This document shows positions 8,739 to 17,639 of a stretch of DNA of 64,000 bases, piece after piece. The stretch comes from Fibrobacteria bacterium (GTDB taxonomy: Bacteria > Fibrobacterota > Fibrobacteria > UBA11236). Within the stretch, counting starts at the first letter, position 1. Each line of letters opens with the position of its first letter. Below the pieces are notes generated by a model. The model was not told the origin of the DNA. It searched no databases and was given only the letters and a program-made list of their open reading frames with translations. The stretch spans positions 1 through 64,000 of the forward strand of contig JANYDA010000050.1 of assembly GCA_025360005.1 (NCBI GenBank), written 5' to 3'. The position numbers and the translations under genes were made by a program.

Positions 8739-9407
8739 TTACCCGCGAAGGGGAAATGAGGCGCCCAGTACCTCTCCGAATCTTTCCAGGATGGCCTTAA
8801 CGGATGGCTCTCCGGTTTTTTCGAGCATGTTCTGGATATGCCGTCTCACCGTAAAAAAAGAGATGCCCAGGCGATTTCCGATGTCTTCGCGCTTCAATCC
8901 GGCTTTCAAATGCCTCAGGATTTCTTTTTCCCGGTCGGAAAACCGGTCCAGGTCCATGGTTTTTTTCCAGCGCGTTTGGGCGGCGGTCACTTGGCTTAAG
9001 AAAAGCTCCCCAACCTTGGGAGGAATGATGAGATTTCCCTCGCTGACCTCCAACAGGGTGGACGCCAGAATTTCCAGGTTGGATTTGAGAACATAACCGC
9101 GCGCGCCTAGATTATAAGCCTCTAGCACGTCCCCCTGGTTCACGGTCATGATAATCGGTTTGACCACGGGAAATTCCTGCCGGAGCCAAGTGATAAGGTC
9201 CAGGCCCGAGCGGGGCGTGTCTAAGCCGATATCGATCAAGGCCAGATCCGGCAAGTGCCGTTCGATAAGGCTTTGAAAACCTTTCACCTCGTGCGCTGTG
9301 CCCCTCACCTCCAAGCTGGGCTCGCTTGAGAGGAAGTCCGAAATTGTTTGGGCCATGTCGAGGTTGTCTTCGACTATGACCACGGATACTTTCCGCTTTG
9401 CACTCAT
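8739..9407 (-). CDS. NarL/FixJ-type response regulator
   Basis: A 222-residue two-component regulator. The receiver domain (about 7-125) has acidic residues at VEDN, phospho-acceptor Asp59 in LALIDIG, Thr88 and Lys108. A LuxR-type helix-turn-helix follows at about 150-205 (FSDREKEILRHLKAG, then TVRRHIQNML). It should bind DNA as a dimer upon phosphorylation. No kinase is adjacent; the nearest is the histidine kinase starting at 11,240 on the other strand, so pairing is uncertain. Confidence 0.9.
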   Translation of the reverse strand: MSAKRKVSVVIVEDNLDMAQTISDFLSSEPSLEVRGTAHEVKGFQSLIERHLPDLALIDIGLDTPRSGLDLITWLRQEFPVVKPIIMTVNQGDVLEAYNLGARGYVLKSNLEILASTLLEVSEGNLIIPPKVGELFLSQVTAAQTRWKKTMDLDRFSDREKEILRHLKAGLKREDIGNRLGISFFTVRRHIQNMLEKTGEPSVKAILERFGEVLGASFPLRG

Positions 9408-9656
9408 GTTGGTACCGCAGACGTTTCCATTGATACCCCGAATCCCGATCCAAGACCTCTAAGAACTTGAAGCATCCTCAGTAAACACAAGGTAAAAAAT
9501 TCCGGAAAGATATTCCGGAAACCCATCACCGCGAAGATCATCGCAATCGAAATGCGGTTCTGAAAATTCTTAGGCAAACTTCGGAGGGGGATAGCCACTT
9601 ATTTACGTCGCTCGTTCGCCAAAATGAAAGTCGAACGCAGGTTAATTAACCTAAAA

Positions 9657-10388
9657 TCATGGTGGTGGTCGAAATGCATCCCGCGCAGAGGCTGGTTTCT
9701 CGCGATGACGCCGCTGCAGCAGATAGGAGCCGTATATCCCTCCCAATATGGTCTTCTTATCAAGCACGATCCATTCCCGCCCTTCCCATACTTTTTCCAG
9801 ATCCCCGAGGGCATTCGGCCTATTGCGGGCCAGGGCCCAGAACAGAACCACGGCGATCCACCAATTCAATTGGCTTATGAGGCAGGGCCAAAAGTACTTT
9901 GGTCGCAAAAAATCGGAAACCCATAAGGTTCCGTCCTCGCTAAGGAAACCGGCGCATCTTTCGAGGAACTCTTTGCGATCGCCGACCGGAAACATATTCA
10001 GCACAAAGTGTAGGATCACCACGTCGAACTTTTGGTCAGTCTCCATACGGGTGATGTCTCCCGGCAGCAAATAGCAACGGCCCTTCCAGCCGGAGGCGGC
10101 CAGCTTCAGTTGCGCACGCTCCAGCATCTCCCCGGAAAGATCGTTTAGCGTCAACTCTCCAGGATTGTCCTTGGCCGCGAACAGGGCCGCAAATCGTCCG
10201 GTTCCCGAACCGACCTCCAGGGCGTTTCGGCACTGCGTAAACCTTCCGAGGAAAAGATTTCTCGTCTTTTCGCAGGCGTCTCCGGAAATGCGGTCCAGAA
10301 AGTCGTATAGAAAGGCGACTTTTCCGTAAGCGGTGGAACTGAACTTCCCGTGGTCCAGAACCCCCCGGGTCCGAATGATCGGGCTCAT
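9657..10388 (-). CDS. Class I SAM-dependent methyltransferase
   Basis: About 243 residues with motif I ALEVGSGTGRFAALFA, LNDLSGEMLERA and the post-motif VVILHFVLNMFP. Two hydrophobic segments near CLISQLNWWIAVVLFWALA suggest membrane association, unusual for a small-molecule methyltransferase. I chose the ATG at 10388, which has GGAGGGG just upstream and overlaps the stop of the preceding pseudogene fragment in ATGA; a longer in-frame form exists but adds non-conserved sequence. The substrate is unknown. Confidence 0.8.
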   Translation of the reverse strand: MSPIIRTRGVLDHGKFSSTAYGKVAFLYDFLDRISGDACEKTRNLFLGRFTQCRNALEVGSGTGRFAALFAAKDNPGELTLNDLSGEMLERAQLKLAASGWKGRCYLLPGDITRMETDQKFDVVILHFVLNMFPVGDRKEFLERCAGFLSEDGTLWVSDFLRPKYFWPCLISQLNWWIAVVLFWALARNRPNALGDLEKVWEGREWIVLDKKTILGGIYGSYLLQRRHREKPASARDAFRPPP

Positions 10389-11039
10389 CTCCCCTCCCGG
10401 GAAAGGGGCAGGGTTGTGCAACGGAAGGATCCCAATCCCTCGATCTCCAGAAACTCGACCTGGATACCTTTCTGCGCGCACAGAGAGGCCAGCCTTTCGC
10501 TTCCAGCCTGCATGAGAATCCGGCCGGGTCCCAGGGCCAAGCAGTTCAAGTCCAGGCGTAACGTCTCGTCCAAGTTGGCCTCGATCAAATCAAAATGCGC
10601 GCGCAGCCATGCGAGGGCCTAAGGTGGGAAAGCGGAAGGAAAGATCAAAGCGGTGCCTTCGGATACAATGTTGAATTTGTATCCAGATGAATGACCACCG
10701 TCCTGGCGAATTCCTTCTGCGGTCCGGTCTCTTTGGACGCGCGACGAAGAAACAATGGCTGATGACGGAACCGATATCGCGGACATAGCATTGGTCCCAA
10801 CAATCCCCGACCGGCTGCGCCATGACGATTTCGACGCCGGACTTTTCCAGATACTCGATGATTGTCGCCTGCTGCGCCCGGGCTTTTACGGAATCGAATT
10901 TGAAAAGGGAAAAGACAGGGATGGGGAGGGGCCATCGCATCGTAACGCGCCGCGACACCCCGGTTTCGGAATCCACGCACAGAGAGCGTGTTCCATCGTG
11001 TTCGCGCGAGTTCATGGAGCAATAAAGAAAGTGTTCCAC
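10385..11039 (-). pseudogene. Decayed amidinotransferase / arginine deiminase-superfamily gene
   Basis: Pieces of one gene lie in different frames. The 5' part (about 10780-11039) has VDSETGVSRRV and DQCYVRDIGSVI, typical of the guanidino-modifying fold. The next stretch continues in another frame (KEFARTVVIHLDTNS). A third frame gives NIVSEGTALIFPSAF and a stop. The 3' part (10385-10588) restores the end of the family: NLDETLRLDLNCLALGPGR and the catalytic-Cys motif RCTTLPL. Several indels and probably a deletion of the GGD segment are needed, so this is a pseudogene. Relatives include DDAH, arginine deiminase and glycine amidinotransferase. Confidence 0.7.
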
Positions 11040-11160
11040 TTGCGTTGCAATTTATTGTCTGGTTTTGTCGATTGAACGGAGATACTAGCGCTATTTGATA
11101 CGACTTCGGATTTATTAATATCTACCCCCACTCTATTCAGCTCTATAAACAGCGTGTTCC

Positions 11161-11190
11161 TTGACGTATCAACATTCTGAATTGTACTAT
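11161..11190 (+). promoter_or_regulatory. Possible sigma-70 promoter of the histidine kinase gene
   Basis: TTGACG at 11161-11166 and TACTAT at 11185-11190, separated by 18 bases, in an AT-rich stretch 50-80 bases upstream of the kinase start. The -35 box matches consensus at five of six positions, the -10 box at four of six. Confidence 0.4.
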
Positions 11191-11239
11191 TCCCCAAGCT
11201 GTCAACAGGCTGTGGGTTTGTTTCTCACTCAAAGGGCTT

Positions 11240-13024
11240 ATGGCAAACTTCTTTCTCCAACTTCTCTGTTCCTTTCTCTTCGCCACGGGATTCCTATTCA
11301 TTTTTTTGGAGCTTCGCACCCGTTTCGATAGAAGTTTTCTCTTTTTCGGAGTCTCGCTCATCCTCCTGTGCACGATGACTTCCATGGATCTTTGGTTCAT
11401 TCCCCATGCGCCGAATATAGAGGCGAACCTATTCTGGCAACGCGCCTATCACTCCGTGGCCTGTATCTTCATACCCTTTTCACTCTGGTATCTCTGCATC
11501 TTGACGGGGTCGCCCTTCCTCAAAATAATTCCGATCCTTATTCTGGTCAGCTTCATCTTAGCTACGTCCGTGATGACGCCCTTCATGATTGTGCCTCTGG
11601 GCAACAAAATCCATCTCACGCTAGGATATTATCTCACCTTCCTCCCTTATGCGATCTTCTACATTTATACCGCCCACCATGTGGTCCTGAAAAGGATTAA
11701 CAAATGCGCCGCGCCGGAAAAGCGCATCCTCCGTTTCCACTTGGCGGGATTCGCCGTTCTGATCATGGCCGGCTTGGTCGACCTTGTGACTTTGATGGGA
11801 TTTATCCAGCCCATAATCACCAGCTTCACCATCCTGGGCGTGCTGGCCTTCGGGATCATGGCCTCGCTTATCTTCGGCGAGCGGTTCCTGATCATTATCC
11901 GCGAGAGGCAGACTACCTTTGAAAAGCTAGAGAGCGCTTACCGCGATCTGGAACAGGTGAACGCCCTCAAGCAATTGGGCGAGTCCACCGCTATCATCAA
12001 CCATGAGATCAAGAATTACATGTTCATGATCTCCGGCAACGCGCAGCTCCTGGAGCAGGTGGAACACCTTTCCAAGAAAGGCCATGAAATCGTTCATAAT
12101 ATCGTATCCTCGGTGGAGCGGCTCACCGGCTTCAGCGACGATATCCTCAAGCTCTCGCGCACGCAAATCCTGAAGGAGATGCATCCGGTCAATATCACCG
12201 ATCTGGTGAGCGGCATCATCGAAAAGCATTTCGGCAACCGCAAATCCAGTTTCATCCTGACCGGCCTGGACAAGGATCATTTCCTGTATGGGGATTGGGG
12301 TAAGCTGGAGCAGGTGTTCGTAAACATCTTCAACAACAGCCTGGAAGCGGGCGGAGAGGATCGCCTCGCCATCCGCGTGAAGATGGCCACGGAGCGCGGC
12401 TTCCTGCTGGTGAGCGTGGAAGACAACGGCGTAGGCTGCGACGCGGAGCAATTGGAAGGGCTGTTCAAGGCCTTCTATACCACCAAGAAGGCTAGCGGCG
12501 GCACGGGCTTGGGCATGTCCATCTCGCGCACCATAGTGGAGGCGCACGGCGGCCGCATCAGCGCTTACTCTAAGAATATGGCCCGCAAGGGCGATCACGG
12601 TTTGAAGCTCATCATGACCTTCCCCCTTTACGCGCAGAACATGATGGAAGAGGAGCTGCGCAAGCATCCCATCGTGCTCATCAAGGAGGGCATGGACAAC
12701 CTGCCGGATCTGATCCGCGTATTCCAGAACGTGAAGGTGAATCCGTACATCATCCAAAGCATCCAGGAGCTGAAGGAAACGGAATTCCCGCCGGACAGCA
12801 TGACCGTGCTGGTTTCCGCCAAGGCCATGGCGGGCGGATTCAAGAAATTGTCGGCCTATCCGTGGCTTTGCATGGTTTCCCATCATGAGCGGAACCTCTA
12901 CATCCTCGATCACGGCCGGGGTAACCGCCCCGATGTGTTTTCCGAGGAATACGTCATCGCCCGCCTGTTGCGCAAGGGCAATCAGCGCACCCGTTTGCGT
13001 GAACGTCAGCATCACCTGGTTTAG
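11240..13024 (+). CDS. Membrane histidine kinase with 7TM-type sensor and extra C-terminal domain
   Basis: A 594-residue sensor kinase. Residues 1-220 contain about seven hydrophobic segments, resembling the 7TMR or HisKA-associated N-terminal sensor region. A short coiled coil (about 221-245) leads to the dimerisation helix with phospho-acceptor His255 in INHEIKNYM. The ATPase domain has the N box FVNIFNNSLEA (about 360-370), G1 EDNGVG (394-399) and G2 GGTGLGM (420-426). Residues about 460-594 form an extra domain of unknown fold that may be a degenerate receiver, since no clear phospho-acceptor is visible. It has its own upstream region and no adjacent regulator. Confidence 0.9.
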   Translation: MANFFLQLLCSFLFATGFLFIFLELRTRFDRSFLFFGVSLILLCTMTSMDLWFIPHAPNIEANLFWQRAYHSVACIFIPFSLWYLCILTGSPFLKIIPILILVSFILATSVMTPFMIVPLGNKIHLTLGYYLTFLPYAIFYIYTAHHVVLKRINKCAAPEKRILRFHLAGFAVLIMAGLVDLVTLMGFIQPIITSFTILGVLAFGIMASLIFGERFLIIIRERQTTFEKLESAYRDLEQVNALKQLGESTAIINHEIKNYMFMISGNAQLLEQVEHLSKKGHEIVHNIVSSVERLTGFSDDILKLSRTQILKEMHPVNITDLVSGIIEKHFGNRKSSFILTGLDKDHFLYGDWGKLEQVFVNIFNNSLEAGGEDRLAIRVKMATERGFLLVSVEDNGVGCDAEQLEGLFKAFYTTKKASGGTGLGMSISRTIVEAHGGRISAYSKNMARKGDHGLKLIMTFPLYAQNMMEEELRKHPIVLIKEGMDNLPDLIRVFQNVKVNPYIIQSIQELKETEFPPDSMTVLVSAKAMAGGFKKLSAYPWLCMVSHHERNLYILDHGRGNRPDVFSEEYVIARLLRKGNQRTRLRERQHHLV

Positions 13025-13057
13025 GCCGGATTCCGGAAGTTCCCGCGGTGGAAAACC

Positions 13058-13942
13058 TCAGCGCAGACTGAGGATCAGCAATCCCAGCGAAAAGTACAGC
13101 AGGTCCGATTCCATCAGGAAGTCGATCCACGCCTTGGGCGTCCGCCCCAATCGGCTCAGGCCCATGTAGGCCAGCGGATACAATCCCAGGAATCCCAGGA
13201 AAAGCGTGTGGGGAAGATCGATTTTCCCGAGGGCGCAACACGCGCCTACCCAGGCCAGCCAGGCCGCGTCCAGCGTCCACAAAAGCCGCAGGGAATTCCG
13301 GGAACCCCAGGTGGTAGGCAAGGTCTTGATCCCGGCCACCCTATCGCCGTCCTCGTCCAGGATATCGTCGAAGAGGGTATTGTTCAAAGTGGATAGGAAG
13401 AGGCCGACCCCTAATTGGATCAAGGTGAAGGGGGCCGAAACCCGGGCGGCGGAGTAGAGGATGGGGACCATGAAAACCGATCCTCCCCACAGGAAGGAAA
13501 CCGCCAGGTTTTTGATGAATGTCATCTCCTTGATGCGCACCAGGTGGAAGCCGCGGGCAGGCGCGTACCACGGCACCAGGCGGTAGGAATAGCAAAACCC
13601 CATTCCGATGAGGAGGAAATGCAGCCAATTGAGCTTGCCCTGGAAAAGCAGTATGCCCAGGCTCATGCCCAAGGCGGCGATAGCCAGGGCGTAGTAGATC
13701 CGCTTATGCTGGAAAAAGAGGGCCTTCTGGATATCGTTGGTGAAATCCTCTTCCGTGTCCGTGAAACGGTTGGAAGTATAGATGCCGAAGATGATTCCCA
13801 TCGAGCATAGGCAGATGAGCGGTTGAAAGCGGAGTCCCAGGTACATTTGCACCGCGAAGACGGAGAGACAGCCCATGAAGGACAGATAAAAAAGGATGAG
13901 AACCGGTTTAAGTTCACCGATACGTAACTTCAACGTTTCCAT
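13058..13942 (-). CDS. UbiA-family prenyltransferase-like membrane protein
   Basis: A 294-residue protein with about eight or nine membrane helices. The first Asp-rich region is SNRFTDTEED (57-66) in place of NDxxDxxxD, and the second is DDILDEDGD near residue 200, both typical of UbiA aromatic prenyltransferases that bind Mg-diphosphate. The family attaches isoprenoid chains to aromatic acceptors for quinones, hemes or chlorophylls. The acceptor here is unknown; the changed first Asn/Asp pair is worth noting. It is followed on the plus strand by the convergent histidine kinase. Confidence 0.8.
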   Translation of the reverse strand: METLKLRIGELKPVLILFYLSFMGCLSVFAVQMYLGLRFQPLICLCSMGIIFGIYTSNRFTDTEEDFTNDIQKALFFQHKRIYYALAIAALGMSLGILLFQGKLNWLHFLLIGMGFCYSYRLVPWYAPARGFHLVRIKEMTFIKNLAVSFLWGGSVFMVPILYSAARVSAPFTLIQLGVGLFLSTLNNTLFDDILDEDGDRVAGIKTLPTTWGSRNSLRLLWTLDAAWLAWVGACCALGKIDLPHTLFLGFLGLYPLAYMGLSRLGRTPKAWIDFLMESDLLYFSLGLLILSLR

Positions 13943-14182
13943 GAAAATCCCCTTTGCGCGTTTTCAACGGACGCGGTTTCGGGGCCTGCCAGATGACCCC
14001 GCGCGCTTTGGGGCAATATAAGTAAACGATATTGTCGGCCGCCCCGATTATCCTTCGGCCATGGAAGCGCGGTCACGGCGGCAGCCGCATCGTTGCCGAC
14101 AGAGATGGGGCAAACAAAAGTAAAGGCCAGAAGCCGCGGGCCTTGGCCTGCCCGGCTCCGGGAAACCTGCGGATGCCGGTGA

Positions 14183-14200
14183 CCTGGGTGTTAACCCAGG
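14183..14200. repeat. Inverted repeat downstream of the HTH gene
   Basis: A perfect 7-bp stem CCTGGGT/ACCCAGG with loop GTTA, nine bases beyond the stop of the minus-strand HTH gene. There is no T-run, so it is not a classic intrinsic terminator; it could stabilise the mRNA 3' end. Confidence 0.4.
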
Positions 14201-14208
14201 GATTGGTT

Positions 14209-14727
14209 CTAGGCGGGGATGCCCGGGTTCGCGGGCGCTTGCAACGGAGCGATTTCCTCTTCGCCCTCCGGCTTGCGCGTGGTTTTTGCGACGGAAGGGG
14301 TGCGGCGGCGCTCATGCCTTTGCATCAGCCGGTATACGTACGCCACGGACACATTCTGCCCGACCGCTTGCAGGACCTCCGGTAGAAGTTCCTTGGCCTT
14401 GCGGCCTTGGCCCTTTGCCACTTGCGACTGCAAGCGTTCCACCAAGGCGCGCTCTTGATCCAATGAAAGGTAGGCGCGCCGCCGGCCGCCGCGGCCTTTG
14501 CGGTCGAGGCTGTCCGGGCCGCCTTGATTATACTGTTTGATCCAAAGCCACACCGCTTGTTTGGAAACTTGCAACAGATCCGAAACCTTATGGGCATGGA
14601 AAGGTCCGCGCCGGGTCAGCCAGATGGCCAACCTTTTCTTGTAAGCGTCCAGGGTAGGGGCCTCGCGTACCCAAATCGCGAGTTCTTCATCGTTCAACCA
14701 AGGGGATATATGAGCTGGCATCTTCAT
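14209..14727 (-). CDS. Stand-alone IS630-type helix-turn-helix protein
   Basis: A 172-residue protein whose first about 145 residues match the N-terminal DNA-binding part of IS630-family transposases: a helix-turn-helix (VSDLLQVSKQAVWLWIKQY, about 48-66), the basic linker SLDRKGRGGRRRAYLS, then a second winged-helix-like segment ending YVYRLMQRHERRR. The DDE catalytic domain is absent; instead there is a short acidic/proline tail. It has a strong ribosome site (GGAGGAG, eight bases upstream). No terminal inverted repeats are obvious. It is either a decayed transposase or a DNA-binding protein recruited from one. Confidence 0.65.
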   Translation of the reverse strand: MKMPAHISPWLNDEELAIWVREAPTLDAYKKRLAIWLTRRGPFHAHKVSDLLQVSKQAVWLWIKQYNQGGPDSLDRKGRGGRRRAYLSLDQERALVERLQSQVAKGQGRKAKELLPEVLQAVGQNVSVAYVYRLMQRHERRRTPSVAKTTRKPEGEEEIAPLQAPANPGIPA

Positions 14728-14876
14728 GGAGAGTTCTCCTCCGCCACCATTGTACCATTACTCCATTTTTGCGAGGCAAGCAGATTTCACTTTTTTTTTC
14801 GCCGGGAAATTCCTTGCCCGTGGGGCGACAGGGAGGTTGCTTTCCCTATGGCGGAGGCTTAAAATCAAAGTTACCC

Positions 14877-15593
14877 ATGGAAAGGATGGCTTTTTTGAAT
14901 CCTGTCGCGGCTTTGGACCTTAAAGAAGTATTGATGCGGGTTGGGTTTGCCATGGCGGCGGGCCTTATCCTGGGGCTGGAACGGGAAAGCCACGGCCGCG
15001 CTGCCGGACTTAAGACCACCATCCTGGCCTGCGTGGCCTCTTGCCTGGCCATGATCCTGTCCGAAGATTTCTATCGCGAGAGCCTGAACCAGGTGGGGAC
15101 GGCAATGCGTCCGGACCGCGCCCGCCTGGCGGCCGGCATCCTTACGGGCATAGGCTTCCTGGGGGCGGGGGCCATCATCCGCCAAGGCACCTTGGTGCGC
15201 GGAGTGACCACGGCGGCGGTGCTCTGGTTCATCACCATCCTGGGGCTCGCCTTCGGCAGCGGGCATATCCTCATCGGCGTGATCGGAACCTTGATCGCCA
15301 TCTTCGCGTTGTTCGCGCTCCCGCATATGGAGCAGCATGTCAAGAAGGATTATTACGCCACGGTCACGGTGGTGCTGGGCTTGAACGGGATCAGCGACGA
15401 CGAAATCCGCGGCCGCCTGGAAGGCGTGGGCGTGCGCGTGCAGCGCGTCTGCTTCGACTATGATCTGGCGGCGTCGAGCCGCACCTTGAATTGGGACGTG
15501 AAGATGCGCCGCAACGAGGTCTTCACCCTTACGCGCCAGGTGGCCGAAAACCTGATTGCCTGCCCGGGCGTGATCCGCGTGAAATGGGGCTGA
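14877..15593 (+). CDS. MgtC/SapB-family membrane protein
   Basis: About 238 residues. The family signature is clear: GLILGLERESHGRAAGLKT, then ILTGIGFLGAGAIIR and GVTTAAVLWF, with four or five membrane helices, followed by a soluble C-terminal ACT-like domain (from about 155). MgtC proteins affect magnesium homeostasis and ATP synthase activity; several paralogues have unclear roles. I chose the ATG at 14877 because it begins just before the conserved region; the reading frame extends upstream to 14769 and the ribosome site is weak for both, so the start is uncertain. Confidence 0.85.
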   Translation: MERMAFLNPVAALDLKEVLMRVGFAMAAGLILGLERESHGRAAGLKTTILACVASCLAMILSEDFYRESLNQVGTAMRPDRARLAAGILTGIGFLGAGAIIRQGTLVRGVTTAAVLWFITILGLAFGSGHILIGVIGTLIAIFALFALPHMEQHVKKDYYATVTVVLGLNGISDDEIRGRLEGVGVRVQRVCFDYDLAASSRTLNWDVKMRRNEVFTLTRQVAENLIACPGVIRVKWG

Positions 15594-15651
15594 AAGCCGC
15601 GCCCGCGCATCTCCGCTTTCCCCGCCTAGCCTAAATCGATCCCGACGAATT

Positions 15652-16398
15652 ATGTTTGCAGGAGCCCATGGAAGTGCGGCTGCGGAGGCAAGCGTGGATC
15701 GGAAGCAATTCAAGTATTACGACCTGGTGATGGCGGCCTTCGTGACCGTATTGTTGTGCTCCAACTTCATCGGCGCGGCCAAGCAGGCCACCTTGACCCT
15801 TCCCATCCTGGGCAAGGTCACCTTTGGCGCGGGGGTGCTGTTCTTCCCCATCTCCTACATCTTCGGGGATATCCTCACGGAGGTGTACGGCTACGCGCGC
15901 GATCGCCGCGTGGTCTGGGCCGGCTTCGGCGCGCTCGCTTTCGCATCCTTCATGGCTTGGGTGGTGGTGAACCTGCCGGCGGCGGATAGCGAATGGATGA
16001 AGTCTTATCAGGGCCATCTGGAAGGCGTGTTCGGCAATGCCTGGCGCATCGCGGCGGGATCCATGATCGCCTTCTGGGCAGGCAGCTTCGCCAACAGCTA
16101 TTCGCTGGCCAAGATCAAGATCCGCACGGGGGGACGGTTCCTGTGGGTGCGCACCATCGGATCGACCTTGCTGGGCGAGGCGGTGGATTCATCCCTTTTC
16201 TACTTCATCGCCTTCGGCGGCATCTGGGCTCCCGGGGACGTGCTCAAGGTGGCGTTCGCGCAATACCTGCTCAAGACCGGCTGGGAAGTGGTGATGACTC
16301 CGGTGACCTATCGCGTGGTGGGCTTCCTGAAAAAAGCGGAGCATGAGGATTACTACGATCGGAACACCAACTTCACGCCTTTCTCGCTGGACACCTGA
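15652..16398 (+). CDS. Queuosine precursor transporter (YhhQ/VUT family)
   Basis: A 248-residue membrane protein of the VUT (vitamin uptake transporter) family. It has six or so helices with conserved FPISYIFGDILTEVYGYARDR (about 60-80), FWAGSFANSYSLAKIKI and GEAVDSSLFYFIAF. YhhQ imports preQ0/preQ1 for queuosine tRNA modification. The rlmN-like gene starts one base after this stop, linking two RNA-modification functions in one transcript. No queuosine biosynthesis gene is visible nearby. Confidence 0.85.
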   Translation: MFAGAHGSAAAEASVDRKQFKYYDLVMAAFVTVLLCSNFIGAAKQATLTLPILGKVTFGAGVLFFPISYIFGDILTEVYGYARDRRVVWAGFGALAFASFMAWVVVNLPAADSEWMKSYQGHLEGVFGNAWRIAAGSMIAFWAGSFANSYSLAKIKIRTGGRFLWVRTIGSTLLGEAVDSSLFYFIAFGGIWAPGDVLKVAFAQYLLKTGWEVVMTPVTYRVVGFLKKAEHEDYYDRNTNFTPFSLDT

Positions 16399-16399
16399 G

Positions 16400-17563
16400 A
16401 TGAGATCCCCGGATCCCGTCGACGCAAGCGCCCCTTCCATCGGCCCCGGCGTGCCTTCCGGTCTGATCGGCCCGGACGATATCCTCCGTTACGACTATGA
16501 CGGGCTGACGGCGGAATTCGATCGCCGCTTCGGCAAAGGCGAATATCATGCGGGCGCGTTGTTCCGATCGCTTTACCGCCGCGGCGCGTCCGATCCCGGC
16601 GCCTTGCCGGAGTTCTCCGCCAATCCTTCCCTGGCGCAGTCGGTGCGCGGCGCGTTCCGGTACAGCCTGCCGGAAATCGCCGGGCGCGTGGGGGATGAGA
16701 CCGCCTACAAGTTCCTGCTCAGGTTAAGGGACGGCTACGAAAGCGAATCCGTGGTCATCCCCATGCGGCAGTACAAGTCTTTGTGCATCTCGTCCCAAGT
16801 CGGTTGCAAAATGGGATGCACCTTCTGCGAGACCGCCCAGATGGGCTATCTGCGGAGTCTGGACGCGGGCGAAATAGTGGCCCAGGTGATGGTGGCGCGC
16901 CATGTGCTCAAGGAGCCCATCCAAAACGTGGTCTTTATGGGCATGGGCGAGCCGATGGACAATCTCGACAACGTGCTGCAAGCCATCCGCATCCTTTCCG
17001 ATCAGCGCGGCCTTAACATCGCCCAATCCGCCATCACCTTATCCACGGTGGGGCATGTGGACGGCATCAATAAACTGGCCGCCTTGGCCAAGAATCCGCC
17101 GCCGCATGGTTTCTCGCGCCTGCGCCTGGCCGTCAGCCTCAACGCGCCCAACGACGAAATCCGTTCGCGCATAATGCCGGTCAACCGCCAATGGAAGCTG
17201 GCCGATCTGAAGGAAGCGCTGCGGGGCTATCCCCTGGCGCATAAGGACGATTTCCTCTTCATGGAATACGTGCTGCTTGCCGGCGTGAACGACTCCCGGG
17301 AACATGCGATCGAAGTGGCGGAATATCTGCGCGACCTGCGCGCCTGCGTGAACCTGATTCCGTACAACCCGCGCCTGGAATCCCCCTTCGGCCGGCCGGA
17401 CAAGGAAGGCGTAGCCCATTTCTACCGCTGGCTCATGGAAGCCGGCCAGTATTGCCGCATCCGCGGCACCAAGGGGAAGGATGCGATGGCCGCATGCGGC
17501 CAATTGGGCAATCGCGCTTTGAAGCGGACGGCAAGGCCCGCCGCGATGGCCCCGGCGAGCTAA
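16400..17563 (+). CDS. rlmN: RlmN-family radical SAM 23S rRNA methyltransferase
   Basis: About 387 residues. The radical SAM cluster motif is Cys136-x3-Cys140-x2-Cys143 in VGCKMGCTFC. Other RlmN features are FMGMGEPMDN, LSTVGHVDGINKL, SLNAPNDEIRSRIMPVN, and the C-terminal catalytic Cys366 in AACGQL. RlmN adds a methyl to C2 of A2503 of 23S rRNA and of A37 in some tRNAs. The variant ETAQMGYLRSL instead of the usual STGxxGFxRNL suggests a divergent subgroup. I chose the ATG at 16400, which follows the transporter stop directly; it lacks a strong ribosome site, consistent with coupling. Confidence 0.87.
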   Translation: MRSPDPVDASAPSIGPGVPSGLIGPDDILRYDYDGLTAEFDRRFGKGEYHAGALFRSLYRRGASDPGALPEFSANPSLAQSVRGAFRYSLPEIAGRVGDETAYKFLLRLRDGYESESVVIPMRQYKSLCISSQVGCKMGCTFCETAQMGYLRSLDAGEIVAQVMVARHVLKEPIQNVVFMGMGEPMDNLDNVLQAIRILSDQRGLNIAQSAITLSTVGHVDGINKLAALAKNPPPHGFSRLRLAVSLNAPNDEIRSRIMPVNRQWKLADLKEALRGYPLAHKDDFLFMEYVLLAGVNDSREHAIEVAEYLRDLRACVNLIPYNPRLESPFGRPDKEGVAHFYRWLMEAGQYCRIRGTKGKDAMAACGQLGNRALKRTARPAAMAPAS

Positions 17564-17639
17564 AGGATCCGTTAAGCCAAATGCGATCGGTCTACGGGTA
17601 GCGCAGGGATAGGGCAGGAGACAGGGGAAGGAATAGAGG

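Noticed and set aside
9404-9598. 64-codon frame just upstream of the NarL-type regulator
   Set aside because: It touches the regulator start but shows no domain and no good ribosome site; probably leader sequence.
11012-11197. 61-codon minus-strand frame upstream of the histidine kinase
   Set aside because: No ribosome site or similarity; lies over a likely promoter.
14209-14727. A complete insertion sequence around the IS630-like HTH
   Set aside because: No DDE domain, terminal inverted repeats or target duplication could be seen.
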